A DNA stretch of 64,000 nt, from positions 24,821-88,820 of the forward strand of contig JABVXV010000262.1 in NCBI GenBank assembly GCA_013365325.1. Reading direction: 5' to 3'. The first letter of the stretch is position 1. Each line of letters opens with the position of its first letter. Source of the DNA: Dipetalonema caudispina (lineage: Eukaryota > Nematoda > Chromadorea > Rhabditida > Onchocercidae). The notes under the pieces were generated by a model, which saw nothing but the letters and a program-made list of their open reading frames with translations, made no database searches and was not told where the DNA came from. The position numbers and the translations under genes were made by a program. This document shows, piece by piece, positions 12,730 through 26,439 of the stretch.

Positions 12730-15700
12730 ATGAAATTTTTGATCGAAATGGCTCTTTTGAAAGCATTTCAAAAACAATTAGAAAAAAAGCCATGCCCTAT
12801 ATGTGGACATCTCGTTACACGAGGATTGTATCGATCACATTTAAATCATTGCAAGTTACAATCCGACGATGATGATTGTCAAGTATGTTATCAAAGTTTT
12901 TCATAAAAAAATTTGCTCTTTCTGGAGTACCATTCAAGTTTTATCGTATATTAGCTGCAAAAATATTTTCATGAGAGTAAGACGGAAAGAAGCGAGTCGA
13001 AAATAAAATAAGAGTTATTGTTCCGGTTTATTGTTCAAATGTTACTTACTAATCTTTGAAAATTGTTTGTCCTTATTTTTTCTACTAAGTTTTACTCTTA
13101 GACCTGAAAGCATATCGTATTTCGTGATATTCTTTCTTGATAAATCCCATTTCGTCATCTCTTTATCACTTTCGATTCATTATATGTCATTTGTTGTTGT
13201 CATCAATCTGTTATTATTTGTAACCTATGAATTATTTAATAGAATTCATGCTTTATTTACGGTCTAAAATTTGTGAGTTGCTGAAAAGTCAATAACGTAC
13301 AAAAAAGTGAATTACCATTGGAGGATATTTTTCCATGCCATTATTTAGGAATGCTAAGCTGAAATTTTAAACATCTTTAATGATATTAGATTGTATTTTT
13401 CGATGTAGTCTCTGTGATTATTGATTTTTATGCATTAAATTTTAGATCATCGCTGAAGTCTGTGCTAAGGATAGGAAACGAGAAGCTGCTGAAAGTTTAA
13501 TTAGTTTAGACAGTAGTGATGATTTGTTCGACAGTCTGGATCATGAGCAGATAGCAGAGGAACCAGATTCTAATTCTGAAGACAAGAATGCTGAGAATCT
13601 TCTTCCGGTTGTTTTCAACGATGAACAGGTTTCAACTGATTTGAACGAGCAGAATCAAATGGCCGAAATTGTTGTGAAGGAAGAAATGAAGGACGAGATC
13701 TTGGCTGAAGCATTTGATAGAACACCTGGCAGTTTCTCTAGAAAACGCACGAAAAAGATTAAGGTTATTGTTGATTAACGGAAGAGAGGAATTAGACTGG
13801 CACCTAAGTCTTTTCTGGAATATTTTTGTAGTGCAGGTTTATCAATCATAGCCCGGAATCTCACTGACAGAGTGATAATGAGAGAGATTTTGTTTAATGC
13901 ACGAAGTGATTGTTTGTCGGCAGTTTAGATTTTCCCTTCTGAGTCGACAGAAACGATGGAAGATATTCAGAAAGTTGACTTGCATCTCCTCATGTCAGTA
14001 GAAAGCAAAAACGAAATTTCACCAGCAAGCAAAGCAGTAACTTCAGTGGCATTGATTGAGTGTTCTGAGGACAAGAAAGCGGAGCACAAGCAGAATGAAG
14101 CAAAACATTTGAATAACAGGTTTAAGCTTCTTCATGCAGCACCACTTTGTGTCATCTTGGTCGGGTATAAGTTTTAGAAAAATACAAATATCATTCCACT
14201 TTTCCTATGTTCTAACTTATACTCCAGAAGCGAGGGGTTTTTTTTTCTCCATTGCGTAAAATAATAATTAGCACTGAAAAATCGAACAGTAAATCAATAT
14301 AAAATTAATAGATTTTCCTTTAGGAATTTTCTTCACTGCAAAGCTACGACCAGTCGTGAAATTAAAGTGAAAGCGGACCAAAGTTTGCTTGATACCTTGG
14401 AAAATATTAAATCCTACTTTAACGCATGTGATTGTAATCTTAAAAAGAATACTCAAATCCTGTCAAATTACGACAGTGCTGCAATTGAAAGCACACAAGT
14501 CGATTCACCATATTACCTTACGCTATTCTATAAAATAATGAAACGGGTTCGTTCTTTTTCCGATTTTCTAAGAATTTTTTTCCTTATGTATTTCTACAAT
14601 CAAAACTTCCTAGTGTAGTTAAAAATAGAATTTGATTGAATATGGTTTGATTTATCAGTGATAGCGACTGCTTCATAGCGTTAAGTTCCGTTCTCGAAGT
14701 CCTTTTTTGTTTTCATAACATTCATGAAAGCGAAAGAAAATAGTTGGTTTGTTACGAAATGATGAAACCGGTATAAATTGAATAAATTGGATATCTGTTC
14801 ATTTAACTTTCATCCGTTATTTTTAGCCCACACTTATTTTTGTTTGTTCAGCAAGCGAGAGTCATGTTCGACTATGCGCTGACAGAACATGCATTAGTTC
14901 CAGTTTAATTTCATAAATAAAATCACTGCAGGTTCTTTGTAATGGTGGTCAATATGGTGAAGCGCAGTTTTGGGGCGAACGTTTGCATTGGCTGGAGAAA
15001 TTTGTAGCGCTATCAGGTATTTTTTATCAACTGAAGTATTTATGAAATAGAATTAGTTTTCGTCTCCTCTCTTTTTCATAGTCTAAATTTATCCAAATTA
15101 AGGAAGAAATCCCGAGTAATTTTGTTTTGTAGATCAGAGTAAACAATTGTTAATTCGATTGTTTCTTCGCAAAAGAAAATGGTTGATAGTGGACAAACTA
15201 TCGTGAGTTCATTTTCTACTTCATATCCTGTTGCTTTTTCGACTTGTCCTACACTTTTCATAAGTAGAGAAAAGAGTAAGTATGCAAATGAATGTTATTT
15301 ATTTTCAGATATACCAATATCTCTTCGTCGCTGAATCCATTATTTGAAGAATTACTGCAAGCTGAACTCGTCGATTCAAGTCAGTAAATTTCAGTATTTG
15401 AAAATAGTTTGATCATTTTTTTTATCATGAGGTTTTTTTGCTCTATTTTATCCACAAACACGTTTCCCATATCATAATTTTTGTGGGAAGCGTATTTGCA
15501 AGAATATCGAGATTACAGGGGATGTTTATCAGTGTGCTAAAAGATTTTATGTTACTGAAAAGCGTATTTCAGGTCGCTCATCATTACTGGAAATTGAAGA
15601 AGCCGTACATCTCTTACATGCTTCATCGTTAAAATCTGTTGCGAAACATTTCAAATTGGAGTTCAACAAAGGCAAAATTGAACTTTGTCGATCATTGTTG

Positions 15701-18700
15701 AAATTTGCTACGCAGAAAAATGTTTTCGGAATCACTATGGAAAAACGAGTGCTGCATAAGTAAGTGACCTTACAACTGGATTTTGATTTGATTCAGAGTC
15801 CTGCAGTAGAATTAATTTAATAGGAAGGCATAGATAAGAATTGCTGTATGTAGCTTGACGGAGAATTAACAAATATTAAGGTTTTTTCTTTGTTCAACAT
15901 TTGGATATTGCTACTTCGTGAATCTTTTTTTACGATGTTGAAATTTATCAGTTTTCAAATTCCTTATTTATTTAACGAAAATTGTAGAGTCAAAGAGGAA
16001 CTTGGTGCATGTTTTCGCTTACGCAAAGAGATCGTAAATATTTTTTCTGCGATTTTTACAATTTATTCACCGATGGATATGAATTCTACGTTACTTTTCG
16101 ACCAGCCTTCTACTAATCTACCCTCGCAGTTACTGTAAGTTTGGCTTTCCCCATCATATAAAAAATTAAAAAATGTTTTGTTACCATGCCATCTATGTCA
16201 CAGTCGTTACAATCGTTTCTGTTATTATTTTGACTTTTAGGTTTGTTTTGCTGCAACTTGGTACAGATAAACTTCGTTTTCCTGCTCCTTGCAACCCGTG
16301 TTTGATAAATATTTATACGGATGCCGAAAAACTTTTCAGGTATTACAGGATATTCATTTGTTTCTCCTCAATATTTATTCAGTTCTTAATTTAAAATTTG
16401 GAAACAGTTAGCCGTTCAGGTATGTCAAAGCAAAAGAATTGGAAGCTGAAATAGCTGATCTGACGCAGCGTGGAAGGTGGAATGAAATAATTGACTGCGC
16501 AAAGAAAGCCCGTATCGAATTTCAAGATGCGTACGCAGAACAGCGGTAAACAGTTTTCGCAAATAATTTATCCTATTTATTTACCATAGGAATAGGATTA
16601 TTGGTACTTTTCATTATTCCGTTGATGGAGTGATGTTTACATCCTAGCAATGGCTTTAAGGGCTTCAAATAGATATGACCTTTAAAAAGAACTCGCAAAG
16701 TTAGCTGTCAAATCATTTCGTTTGGCGCATGCAAATTAGTTCATTTTTATACGAAAATCGCAAAATTACATCCATTCTCTTGATATGGAAATCAATGAAA
16801 GGTTCAGTTAAATTAAGTAATTGGGATCTTTCTCCTTTCTATTGCAGGCAATTCTATGAATCTTTGATTAGTGATCTTCGGCGATTCACCGATCTTCATG
16901 TCTATGCGAGGTCTATCTTTCAATCTTTTTAGTGGGATCTCTCGAAATTTATTTGTTTTGTCGCAAATAAATGATTCATTTTACCATTCTACAGAAAAAT
17001 TTACAATCCATTGCTCTATTAAGATTTTTTGCTGCTACAGAATATTGGGAACTTAATAGTTGGTATCATCTTTTATACGTTTATTTTTCTGTTCAGGTGT
17101 ATATCACGTGGTGTTGAAGCATTGGAAAGAGTCAGAAATTATACAGAAGCTGTTGCATGGTTGGAATATATGTTGCAAGCTATGGGTACGTTAGTGTCGC
17201 GGTTTCAATTTATTTAAATATTAATAGATCAAGTTTATTCTTGACTTGCTTGACATCTATAAATTTTGTTTTTTTCAATGATGGGTTCCTCACGTGTGCT
17301 CCAATGTTATGCATTTCAAAAAAAAGCGCTTGCCATTGTTTTAACTAATGCCTGTTTCCTCCTGATCTGTTGTTCTTTTCCCGTTTCACATGTTTCTTTA
17401 ATTTTTCTTTTCTTCTCGCTTTTAAATGAGTTGCAGGGATTTTACATTTTACCCATGTTTACCGTATGTAGTTACAATGTTGAAAAGTTTGTCTTTTTTA
17501 GAATTTAAACTTATTCTTGGTAATGCTCGAGGTGGATGGTGGGACCGACTAGCACTAAATTTAAATGCACATCTGAAAGATAATGATAGAGCAATGAAAG
17601 CTGTTATTGCTGGTCTAGAAGATCCTATTTTGGGTGACAAAGATCGTTTGTCACTGCAAGTTCGTTCATTTTCCTAAAATTTATTACTTGTAAAGTTGAT
17701 AAACATCTCCTCTTTCTTGCTTTTTTCAAATTCCTTCCAGTTTTCGATGCTTTATTAGTAATTTTAGAGATTTTGCAGAGGACTTATTTGTTTCTGTTGC
17801 AGGATAGAGGCCGTAAACTTTGCTCAGAATGGAAGGGACCTCTGGAAGAGGCGGATCCTGAAAAAATCAATATAAAAGGCTCCGTAGTGGGTAAAAATCT
17901 TGGCGAAGCACGAATTAACAGATTTCTTGTTGAAAAGTGTGTTTCTTTGTTTCATAATTAACAAAGAACTTCATATTTCATTAATTTTTGAAGCTCATAT
18001 TTGCGAATGTTCAAGTCCTATTTCAGAAATGGAGTATCATTCGAATGCAGTGTTGAAGAGGTAGCACTGGATCATTATTTGAGAAAAAAAGGTTTTAAAG
18101 AAGGTTTGCGGTTATAATTTTTGTTAATTTACATGACAACAAATCTGCACTGTGCAGTATATATGCGTTAAAAATTAGATGACAACTAAGCATAACAGCA
18201 ATACGTACACTCAAGACGTTTCAAAGGCAAATGCGGTTGATCTGTCAGGAAATTGATTTCAGATATAATTAACCAATGTCAGCCTTATCGAATAATGAAT
18301 GGGAAATGAGTTTGAATATGAGAGGCATGGAGAAGCTAGTAATATTGTGGACACGTAAATAGATAGCTTTCCGTTTTATTTACTATTTTTTTAGCGCATA
18401 TTTATAAATTTATGTCATTGTCATATCGTGCTTTATGCAGGAGTGCACGCAGAAGGTGCGCTTTGGCACACCATATTTGGACTTTTATTTTACGATATTA
18501 TTTTCGATCCAACTGTTGAGAATGTATGGTTCAGTGAAACGCAGGTACATAGAATTTTTTTTCAATGACATTTTTCAATATTTTATTCTAGATATGAACT
18601 GCTTTCATTTTCGAGCTACAAGGTGGCATTTTCTCCTTAATCGGGATTTGATATAGTTTTCGATGCCTCTTCTTAGAATTCGTACGGTGCAGCGTATGAG

Positions 18701-20054
18701 TTTATACCTACAGCGGCAAAGCTAAATACTTGGCAAAAACTATCATTAATAAAATTTGAAACCCATATTCATTGAAGAGAACGTTCAAACTAGAAAATAA
18801 TCAACGATTATTTTGTGAAAATTTACCATTGTTTGACTTGTTCTTAGATGAATCCAGCAGACTTGAACAGCCGAACTTTCTATGTCAATCGGCAAGATAT
18901 TTTCGAGTTACGTTTCAAAGAAATTGAAGAAGCAGATTTAGATGATTTGTTACTGGAAATGGAGAAAACATATAATGATTATTACGGAGTAACCAATTCA
19001 GAGATCACATGGAATTGTTTCACTGATTTCGAACAAGTTAAGGTTAGCACACTTTTGTTTTTTAATTATTCATCTCACTACCCTGTGTAAGAAACTCCCA
19101 TGATTTAATTCTCCGCCACTTAATTTAATCGATTGAAATTTCAAAAAAGTTTAACGCATGTTCTAAGCTTCCACAACAAATTTTTTGCTTTTAGTAGTTA
19201 AATCGTACGATTTTTTCTGTAAATTGTATTTTTTTTTTAAGCTTTGAGGATAGAAAAAGGCTGAGCATATAATAAATCAGGTTAGAATAGAAATTGAAGT
19301 CAGTATCTTGAATTTTGCTTTTTATTTAACAACATTTGGCACCTTCAAGTGAAAATAATGACACGGATTTTTTAGCGCTTTATGATCTGTTGTCCGATAG
19401 CTGCCCTTTGTGCTAGCATTCGTCGTCTCATTACCGATTATCGAAATTGTCGAAGTGGATTTCCTGATTTAACTGTTTGGAATGATGAAAAGAAACTTCT
19501 GGCAGTATGCTTATTACTAATTTTCACAACTTTTATTACAGCTACAATTCTTTTTAAAAAGTAAAATTCATTCATCACATATCTTTGTGTTCATATTTTA
19601 AACTAAATTGATTTCTTTTATTGCAATGTATTAAATATTAGAAAGAAAATATTTTAGTTTTATTTCATTCTCCAGAATTTCAAAGCTGGTTACAGGTTGT
19701 AGAAGTTAAAGGTCCTGGAGATAAGTTATCAACCAAGCAGCGTCTATGGCTGAATTTTTTTAAAAATCATAATATAACCGCTCATGTTTGCCACGTTTCC
19801 GGTAAGCATCATTATTGTTTCTTTACTTTAAAATTTTTAAATTGTGGGCGTTTCATTGTTGTTAATTGAGAAAATTATATCACTGCTAGGATCTTCCTGA
19901 AATTTCCCATCAGGATTTTTTGTGTTGGTACTTTCTTCTGTCCGTACGAATTTATCCTTATATTCATTGGTATTTACCTTTTTGGTTTCATTGTCATGCC
20001 GATTTTCTGTATCATACTTTTTTTATAGCTCGAAATCCGAGGAAGCTCGATTGA
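12730..20054 (+). CDS. fan-1: FAN1 nuclease (FANCD2/FANCI-associated nuclease)
   Basis: FAN1 is a structure-specific 5' flap endonuclease/exonuclease that acts at DNA interstrand crosslinks in the nucleus. About twenty exons join in phase. In order: a UBZ4-type finger near the N-terminus (CPICGHLVTRGLYRSHLNHC, C-x2-C-x11-H-x3-C), which binds ubiquitin; an acidic linker (13446-14120); VDSPYYLTLFYKIMKRV, the conserved start of the catalytic region; a SAP-like helix pair (SSLKSVAKHFKLEF, about 15600); a TPR-like part (AVAWLEYMLQ, RGGWWDRLALNLNAHL); and the VRR-NUC domain (VSFECSVEEVALDHYL, GVHAEGALWHTIFGLLFYDI, SGFPDLTVWND, VVEVKGPGDKLSTKQRLWL). The PD-(D/E)xK residues (PD, then EVK) are intact. 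The last exon gives ARNPRKLD and the stop. I chose the ATG at 12730 because it lies just after a likely trans-splice site; the ATG at 12748 is an alternative. It looks intact. Confidence 0.94.
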
Positions 20055-21405
20055 TAGCACTGCAACCTAATCTTTCTGCCGTCAAATGAATATGCATATC
20101 AAGTAAATTGTTGGAGGACAGCAAATGTATTCTTATTCTCCGATTTCCAAAAATTTATTTGCTCATCATTTCAGAACAATTTTCATTTTTTTTCTTGCAT
20201 TTGTAAAATAGTGTGAAATGGGATGCTTTACAAAATTCAACACATGACTAGTCTTAACAACTACATTCAACAGCGAAGTTATATTAACAAATTAGTGTAA
20301 GGTATGCTAAGTAAGTGAACACCTCAAAAACGAAATTTTTCCTTGTTTTAACCAAAAGACTCTATTATTTCATAAAGCTTTCCTGAAAAAAATGAATAAA
20401 ACAACTGACGGAAACAATTTACTAAATTTGAAAATCACTGCATGCGAACGAAGTGGTAATTAAAGTTATTAGATTAGGAACTGAAACCAACAGATATCAT
20501 AAAACACTGATATACTTCATTCATTGGAACAAATTCGAGGTTCCATTTATAAATCCGTTTACTAATCGAAATTTTAAATTCTTAATTAATTTAAGCGATT
20601 CAGAAAATTGGATTATTAATTCTTGCATCCAACCAGTCAGTTCTGTTTTGCATTAAGAAGGTTCTACTCAAAAATTATTGTTTAGAAATTGCATTTTAGT
20701 TTCAAAAAATTAGAATTTAATCAGAAATAAGATTTAAAAAAATTCTTGTGATTTCTTATTCTAGTCTTTCTCATTTTTTGCTCATTCCTGTTGTTCTGAT
20801 TTAGTTTACAAAACAGAAAATTGTTGTTATTCAAATTTATCACTTTTAAACCTTTGTAATTTGTTACATGTGAAATAAATGAAAAATAAATTCTCAGCAA
20901 ACTGTATTCAGTCCTACGATTTTTTTATGCAAATGGTCGGTATGTAACTTTGTGATTAATGCCAATTTGCATGAAGAATTTTCATCCACACAAAAAAATG
21001 TTTGGAATGGATCGATAGAGCTTATTTTTCTTTAGAAGCAAAATCAAAAATTCTGAAAATTTGTAACGATGTTGGATGACCATAAGTGTGTGCATCTTTT
21101 CCATTTTATATCTCTTCTTAAATTCATACAAAATTTATCTAAAAAATGCTTATAAATTATCGTTTTACTAATGCTTGTTGGGAAGATAAAGGGAAGTTTT
21201 AGGTTAACAAAATATTTTGAATAATCAAGGAATGTTATGCAAAATTTGATCTAAGGTATTTGTATAAAACACATTAAACAAACTATCCTTTAGTATAACG
21301 AATATAGCATATTTAATTGAGGTAATTTGCACTGCAATTTGAAGTAACATTGTAAAATGTAAAATTAGAAAAGGATACAATAAAATGAATGATACAATTC
21401 TTTAA
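20055..21405. other. Intergenic, fan-1 3' flank
   Basis: No gene is visible. AATAAA-type motifs near 20875-20890 could serve fan-1 polyadenylation. The short open frame at 20453-20656 has no splice context or family resemblance. Confidence 0.55.
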
Positions 21406-22238
21406 ATGAAATTTTATTTGTTTGGAATGTATTCGTTGTGGGTGGTTGTGGTATTTTTGTTGACTTTACTACGAAATATATCGATTACCATTAGTTATAT
21501 CCGAAATACTGAACCTGATAATAAAATGATGGTAGATGAACGATTCCGTGATGGTATCGCGAAGTATCATAACAATATAGGTAATTATGCAAGTATCGAT
21601 AATGATCGGAAAAGTACTGGACATGAAGAGTCTGATATCAAAAAATATAAGGAAAAGTCATCGGTGCAAGATATGTTTATGTTAAAAGAACCAATTAGAT
21701 TTAAAGTTTCCTATCCACCGGCCGAATATCGCTTCTTCAAATCAATGCTCAATAAAGATCTTTGTGATCAGTATACCTTGGAATGCATTTATGTAAATTT
21801 TTCTTTTGAACATACTAATAGTTATAGGATTTGCTGAAATTTTTACCAGAAATTTTCGTTCATATCACATTATCACAGGTAATATAACATCCGAAATGAT
21901 AATGAGCATTACCTAAAACTTAACTCATAACACATTAAAATGAGAGGAAGAGATAGAGTTAAAATGTACTGACCAGTGGTATTATAAATCTTGTAATTTG
22001 CAACAATTATTATTAGGGTCAATCAGACTGTACAAAGACGATTATTGCTATTGCTATAGTTAAATAATAATTCGTACATTTGTAGTATCGATCGGAATAT
22101 CCTCAAAGTAGATTATCATTTGATCACAAAACTGGCCAAGAATACAATCCATGTCATCGTTTTGTCGAACCATGTTTCGGAATTTCCGAAAATGATTATA
22201 AAGTTATAAAGAAATTTACGAATTTGAGGGATTATTAA
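21406..22238 (+). CDS. Unrecognised secreted or membrane-anchored protein
   Basis: Two exons, 21406-21792 and 22086-22238, join in phase 0 with a GTAAAT donor and a TTTGTAG acceptor, giving 179 residues. The N-terminus is strongly hydrophobic (MYSLWVVVVFLLTLL), a signal peptide or signal anchor. A polar, charged middle (ERFRDGIAKYHNNIGNY, KKYKEKSS) follows, then a more conserved-looking C-terminal half with four Cys (DLCDQYTLEC, NPCHRF, EPCFGI) and aromatic residues (YPPAEYRFFKSML). The four Cys could form two disulfides. I do not recognise a family. An unspliced reading would stop at 21837 after 143 residues, but the open, Cys-bearing second exon argues for splicing. It stands alone in a gene-poor stretch. 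Confidence 0.6.
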
Positions 22239-23239
22239 TTTGTTCTTATTTTGATATGACTTTCTTTGTGTTGTTTGTTAAAAATTAAAAAAAAAAAAAA
22301 GATTCAGCAAATGGTTAAGGATAAAGTTTGCAAAGAAATATAACAGTGATATGAATAAGTACGATATAATTATATAATTATTAAGATTACCTAAACGCTA
22401 ACCTAATTATACTAGATTGATTTCTTATATCAAGTCCTTAGCTTTTTTTTTCCGTTAAATTTTTATCTCTGTATGATGATGATATTATCAGGAATTAATT
22501 ACTGGTTAGGTTTGGCATGCCTAATGAATTCTTCAGTTTTTTTCTTGTTTTTCAAAACGTGCAACCACGTCATTTGAACATGAATCTTCCACGTGACGCT
22601 AGATAAAGTATTACGTCATAAAAAAAAATGTTAATATGGATCAAATTTTACATTTAAAAAAAATATTTGTTTCATTCTTTCCTAGCGAAACACATCAAAT
22701 ATTAGGTAAATTATTAGGTAAACTACACATCATTTTAAAAGTTTAAATAATTGAAATTATAAAAAAAATTAGAATTGTCATCTTTTCCGATAGCTTTCAT
22801 TCGTTGATTTCGCAGACCGGTAAGTTTTAATCGATTTATTTTAATTGAAAAAAAAATTTCTTCGAATTCCCAGAACAAAAAATTATTTTATCATTCATGA
22901 TAAAGCCCTTTATCCTATACAGTATCAAATATAAGTCCTAACTATTACTCACAATATCAAAAGTTAATCAATTTCAGATAACTTTTTGTTTAAAATTAAA
23001 TTTGAAGATTTAGTTGCAATGGAATTCTTCAAGTTGTACAAGCTCGTATAAGTTTGACTTGAAATTTACGTTTTTCAGTATCGAAAATCATTATCAACTG
23101 ATAACACATATTTCATTAATGAAATCTAAAAGAAGATGACAGTCTAATTGAATATAATTAATATTAATTTTTTTTTCTACAACAATATTCTATCGTAATT
23201 TCATGTGTCATTGAAAGAAGTCTCTGTTAAAATTCCCAT

Positions 23240-23264
23240 AAAAAAAAAAAAAAAAAAAAAAAAA
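23240..23264 (+). repeat. Poly-A tract, 25 bases
   Basis: Longest homopolymer noted in the window, in the gene-poor interval between the unrecognised secreted protein and the ChaC2 gene. Confidence 0.9.
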
Positions 23265-23411
23265 CATTAACAAAATATATGTATGAACAATAAAACAATG
23301 ACTTAATTCGGCAAGAAATTGATAATTTTATAATTCAACTTTAACCTAAATTATTTTAATAAAGTTTTTTTTTGATGATAGAAGGATGCATTTTAGCGCA
23401 TTACGATAGTG

Positions 23412-23435
23412 AAAAAAAAAAAAAAAAAAAAAAAA
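23412..23435 (+). repeat. Poly-A tract, 24 bases
   Basis: Second long A run, about 150 bases after the first. Both could mark old retroposed sequence, but no target-site duplication or recognisable body was seen. Confidence 0.9.
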
Positions 23436-25131
23436 CAGAGATGAAAATAGTACCTAAAGGAGAGAAATAAAAATTAGTGGAAAATTTCAAGCAAAATTTT
23501 CTATAAAAATAATCTTTTTCTTACTTTTTCCCTATTCTTTCAATGTATATTTGTGGAATGGATACATATTAATAAATTATATAGTTTCATTGTATTAATA
23601 CAACAAAATGTACCTATACTAATAAACCTAACAAAGTGTTATGAAATAATAGGTTGAATTTTTTTTTTTTTTAGTAAGAGAATTTTAACGTAAGAAAATG
23701 AAAGATTTGAAATTTATAACTGATCAGTTTTATTTACATAGAAATAACATTTTATAGTAAAGATATAATAGCATTTTTTAAACATTTCATTTGCAGGAAA
23801 TGCTCTAAAATTGAACGTATATATGGTTCATATCAGGAAATCATAATTTTTCATGCTTAAAATTAATTAAGAAATTTTTTTCAGAAAAGCAATCTCTTCT
23901 AAATATGTGGAAATGCATCGATTTTGATCATAAAGTCGTATGTTGCCTGCGCCGATGCTTTTAATTAAATATTTCGCAATAGATTATTCGTCAAGACATA
24001 TTGAAATTTTAAATGATTTTCATCTGTAATAAAGAATGAAATAAGCGGAGATGTCACCTTACTATACAGTGGAAGTAAATGTTAATCATTTCATGATGCA
24101 TATTAATCAGCATAGGAATTATCCTAAAAATGGCATATAATGCAAAAGCTAAAGCTAATAGCTTCTGTAATTAAATGTAATTTTCAGGTTTTCGCATTTA
24201 TTAACATGCAAGGTCATTTCCTCAGTAAACTTCAAAAATTTTAATAAAAATGCAAATAAGACATGAAACATTGAAGTATCCAATCAAACATTTATCTACA
24301 TAAGCGCCTTTCAAATTTATTAGACATACCGAAAAATTTGTAAAGATATATACATTTCTAGAAATAAAATTAAGTTATTTACTGACCATTTTGAAATATT
24401 ATTTCATTATAAAAGTAAAGATGATCATAAGCCTATTTATGATATAGGTATTAATGATAATAACTATCTAATATAAGCAAACTGAAAGGAAAAGATGGAA
24501 GTGAAAATTGCAAAAAAAAGGAAACCACAATAGGAACAACATTGATTGATATTTTACAGTATTATTATAATGTCAGTAACAGAATATTAAGGCAACTTCC
24601 TATTCGCATTCTTCGCCAAATTTTCAACGAATAGATTAGATTCAAAATGAGTATGAGCAGAAGTCAAGGTATTTTCTAGCTAATTAGCATTTTGATTAGA
24701 TATCGAATCAATAGAAATCAATGCAGATGCATTCTTTTCCTAAAGTTAATTGTTCTGTTAGAAGTTTTTCTTATCACACGAATGTTAAAATTAAATTGAA
24801 TCACTCAGAATGATTGGGATCAGCTGCATGCATAGTTATACAATTAATTGACTGTTTACAATAATTATGATTGGAACAGATACAACCAAGTAATTAAGAA
24901 ATTATCGTCTTTGAAAAACCCTTTTTGATTATCAAATATTTTGCGAAAAGATGCAGAGGTAGGGAAACAGTTATCATATTACAGATATTATATTATCCGA
25001 TTTGTAATGCCATTTTTGAAGTAAGTTTTAATATCAAGCAGTTAATAAAAGATTAACAAATACACCTGATATTTCCCAAACTAAAAAATACTAAAGGATT
25101 GAACTACCACAACCTTCCCGACATTTTCAGT

Positions 25132-26439
25132 TTACGATTTGGTGAGTGATTCAGTTGGATGTTTTTTTCGACTCAGATATTTAGTCAAATAATCGTCCTG
25201 AATGTTCAATTGATGGCATCCATCCACCACTTTTCTTTCAATTGCAAACAGATGTTCATCGTTAATATGTGGAGCCATTCGATGTACGCATTCTGCTAAT
25301 CGTAAGACATATTCAATATTCGTTCCACTGAGTCCACGTGCTCTAAGTATCTTAAAAATTTATTCAAGTTAAGGGAAGAAAAATATAAAACGCGTATACA
25401 TAATTACTGATTACTCAATTTAGATATTAATAAAGTTTATCCAAGCAAACTTTTTGAGGAAGAAAAATAAGGAATATAAGAACTGTTAAAATAAAATGAA
25501 ATTTCAAAAAAAAAAAAGAAAACGAAATCTTATTTTGTTTACACTTCTCTGATTTCTGTTTTGATAGTTGATCTATTTGAAAGCAATAATATTTTAATAT
25601 ATGTGCAAATCATACAAGACAATACCCTAAGAAAAAAGCGTGATGACTTACGGTGCATACAATGTTTTTCTCATCGGTAGGACCCGTGAAGTAGGGATTC
25701 TGCTCTTCAGCAGCCAAATAAACATTTATTGGAAAAAATGGACTACCATTGTCCGGATAAAACATCACTTCTTTCCTCTCAAAATAATTAAGATTTAATT
25801 AATAAATATACAAAAACGCATATTTGCCAATTTCTCAATCAGTAAAGCTAATATATGAAGCTTTCTGAACAATGAACAAAAGTAGAAAACTTTTTAATTT
25901 TTAAGAAATTTAACTTCATTAAGCGATAAATTCACCAAATAGCCAGCCTTTTCTCGTACATCCAAATATTTGATTGTATCCGCTGCTTGTTCTTCAGCAA
26001 CTTCATAAGCTAAACCCCAGCAAGAACCATTTTTATCTGCTATTAATGTTACTGTACGACCGGGCTGCAAAATACTTCACTTTATTAGAAGAAAAGATTG
26101 GAAGAAAAAAAAAAGAAAAAACGACAAATTTAATCGAATTGTAGTCTTATTCTAAAACAATCTCAAATGAAATTCTTTTGTCGAGTAAAATAAACATCAA
26201 AAAATACAATTAGCATCATTGGAACAATAGCGCATATCTTCTTGTATCACAAAGACATAATGTGATATCATCTCTCACTCACAGGTCGTGAAAAAACAAC
26301 CAACACTGCTTGCTGTGCCTCTATGATCAGGACTAAGTTGCCAAAATCGACGTGAATAACCTCGTACAATACCAGGAATAACGCTTTGATACGGGAAATC
26401 CGTATACCACAGTAGTGAACCATAACCAAATATCCACAT
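25132..26439 (-). CDS. CHAC2: ChaC2-type glutathione-specific gamma-glutamylcyclotransferase
   Basis: Cytosolic enzyme that cleaves glutathione to 5-oxoproline and Cys-Gly. Four exons on the minus strand: 26439-26305, 26064-25936, 25777-25652 and about 25351-25132, all joining in phase 0. The protein starts MWIFGYGSLLWYTDFPYQ, nearly the same as vertebrate ChaC2, and continues YSRRFWQLSPDHRG, PGRTVTLIAD, WGLAYEV, IKYLDVREKAGYL, EVMFYPDN, NPYFTGP, GLSGTNIEYVLRLAECV and DEHLFAIE. The YGSLxW loop and the REKxGY Glu, described as catalytic in ChaC2, are present. It has an extra C-terminal tail of about 30 residues rich in Lys and Ser. The first splice uses a weak donor (GTTGGT), chosen from homology; a consensus GTGAGT 22 bases further on would cause early termination. 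A poly-T-CAG acceptor sits just upstream of the ATG. Confidence 0.93.

Larger units (their letters stand above)
22239..25131. other. Gene-poor AT-rich interval
   Basis: About 2.9 kb with no open frame worth reporting on either strand. It contains two long poly-A tracts (23240-23264 and 23412-23435) and many short A and T runs. Being between convergent genes, it probably holds the 3' UTRs of both neighbours. Confidence 0.6.

Noticed and set aside
18679..18760. Possible extra fan-1 exon (NSYGAAYEF...)
   Set aside because: The flanking exons (ending ETQ and starting MNPADLNSRTF) join directly in phase 0 and give the correct FAN1 length there, so the segment is intronic.
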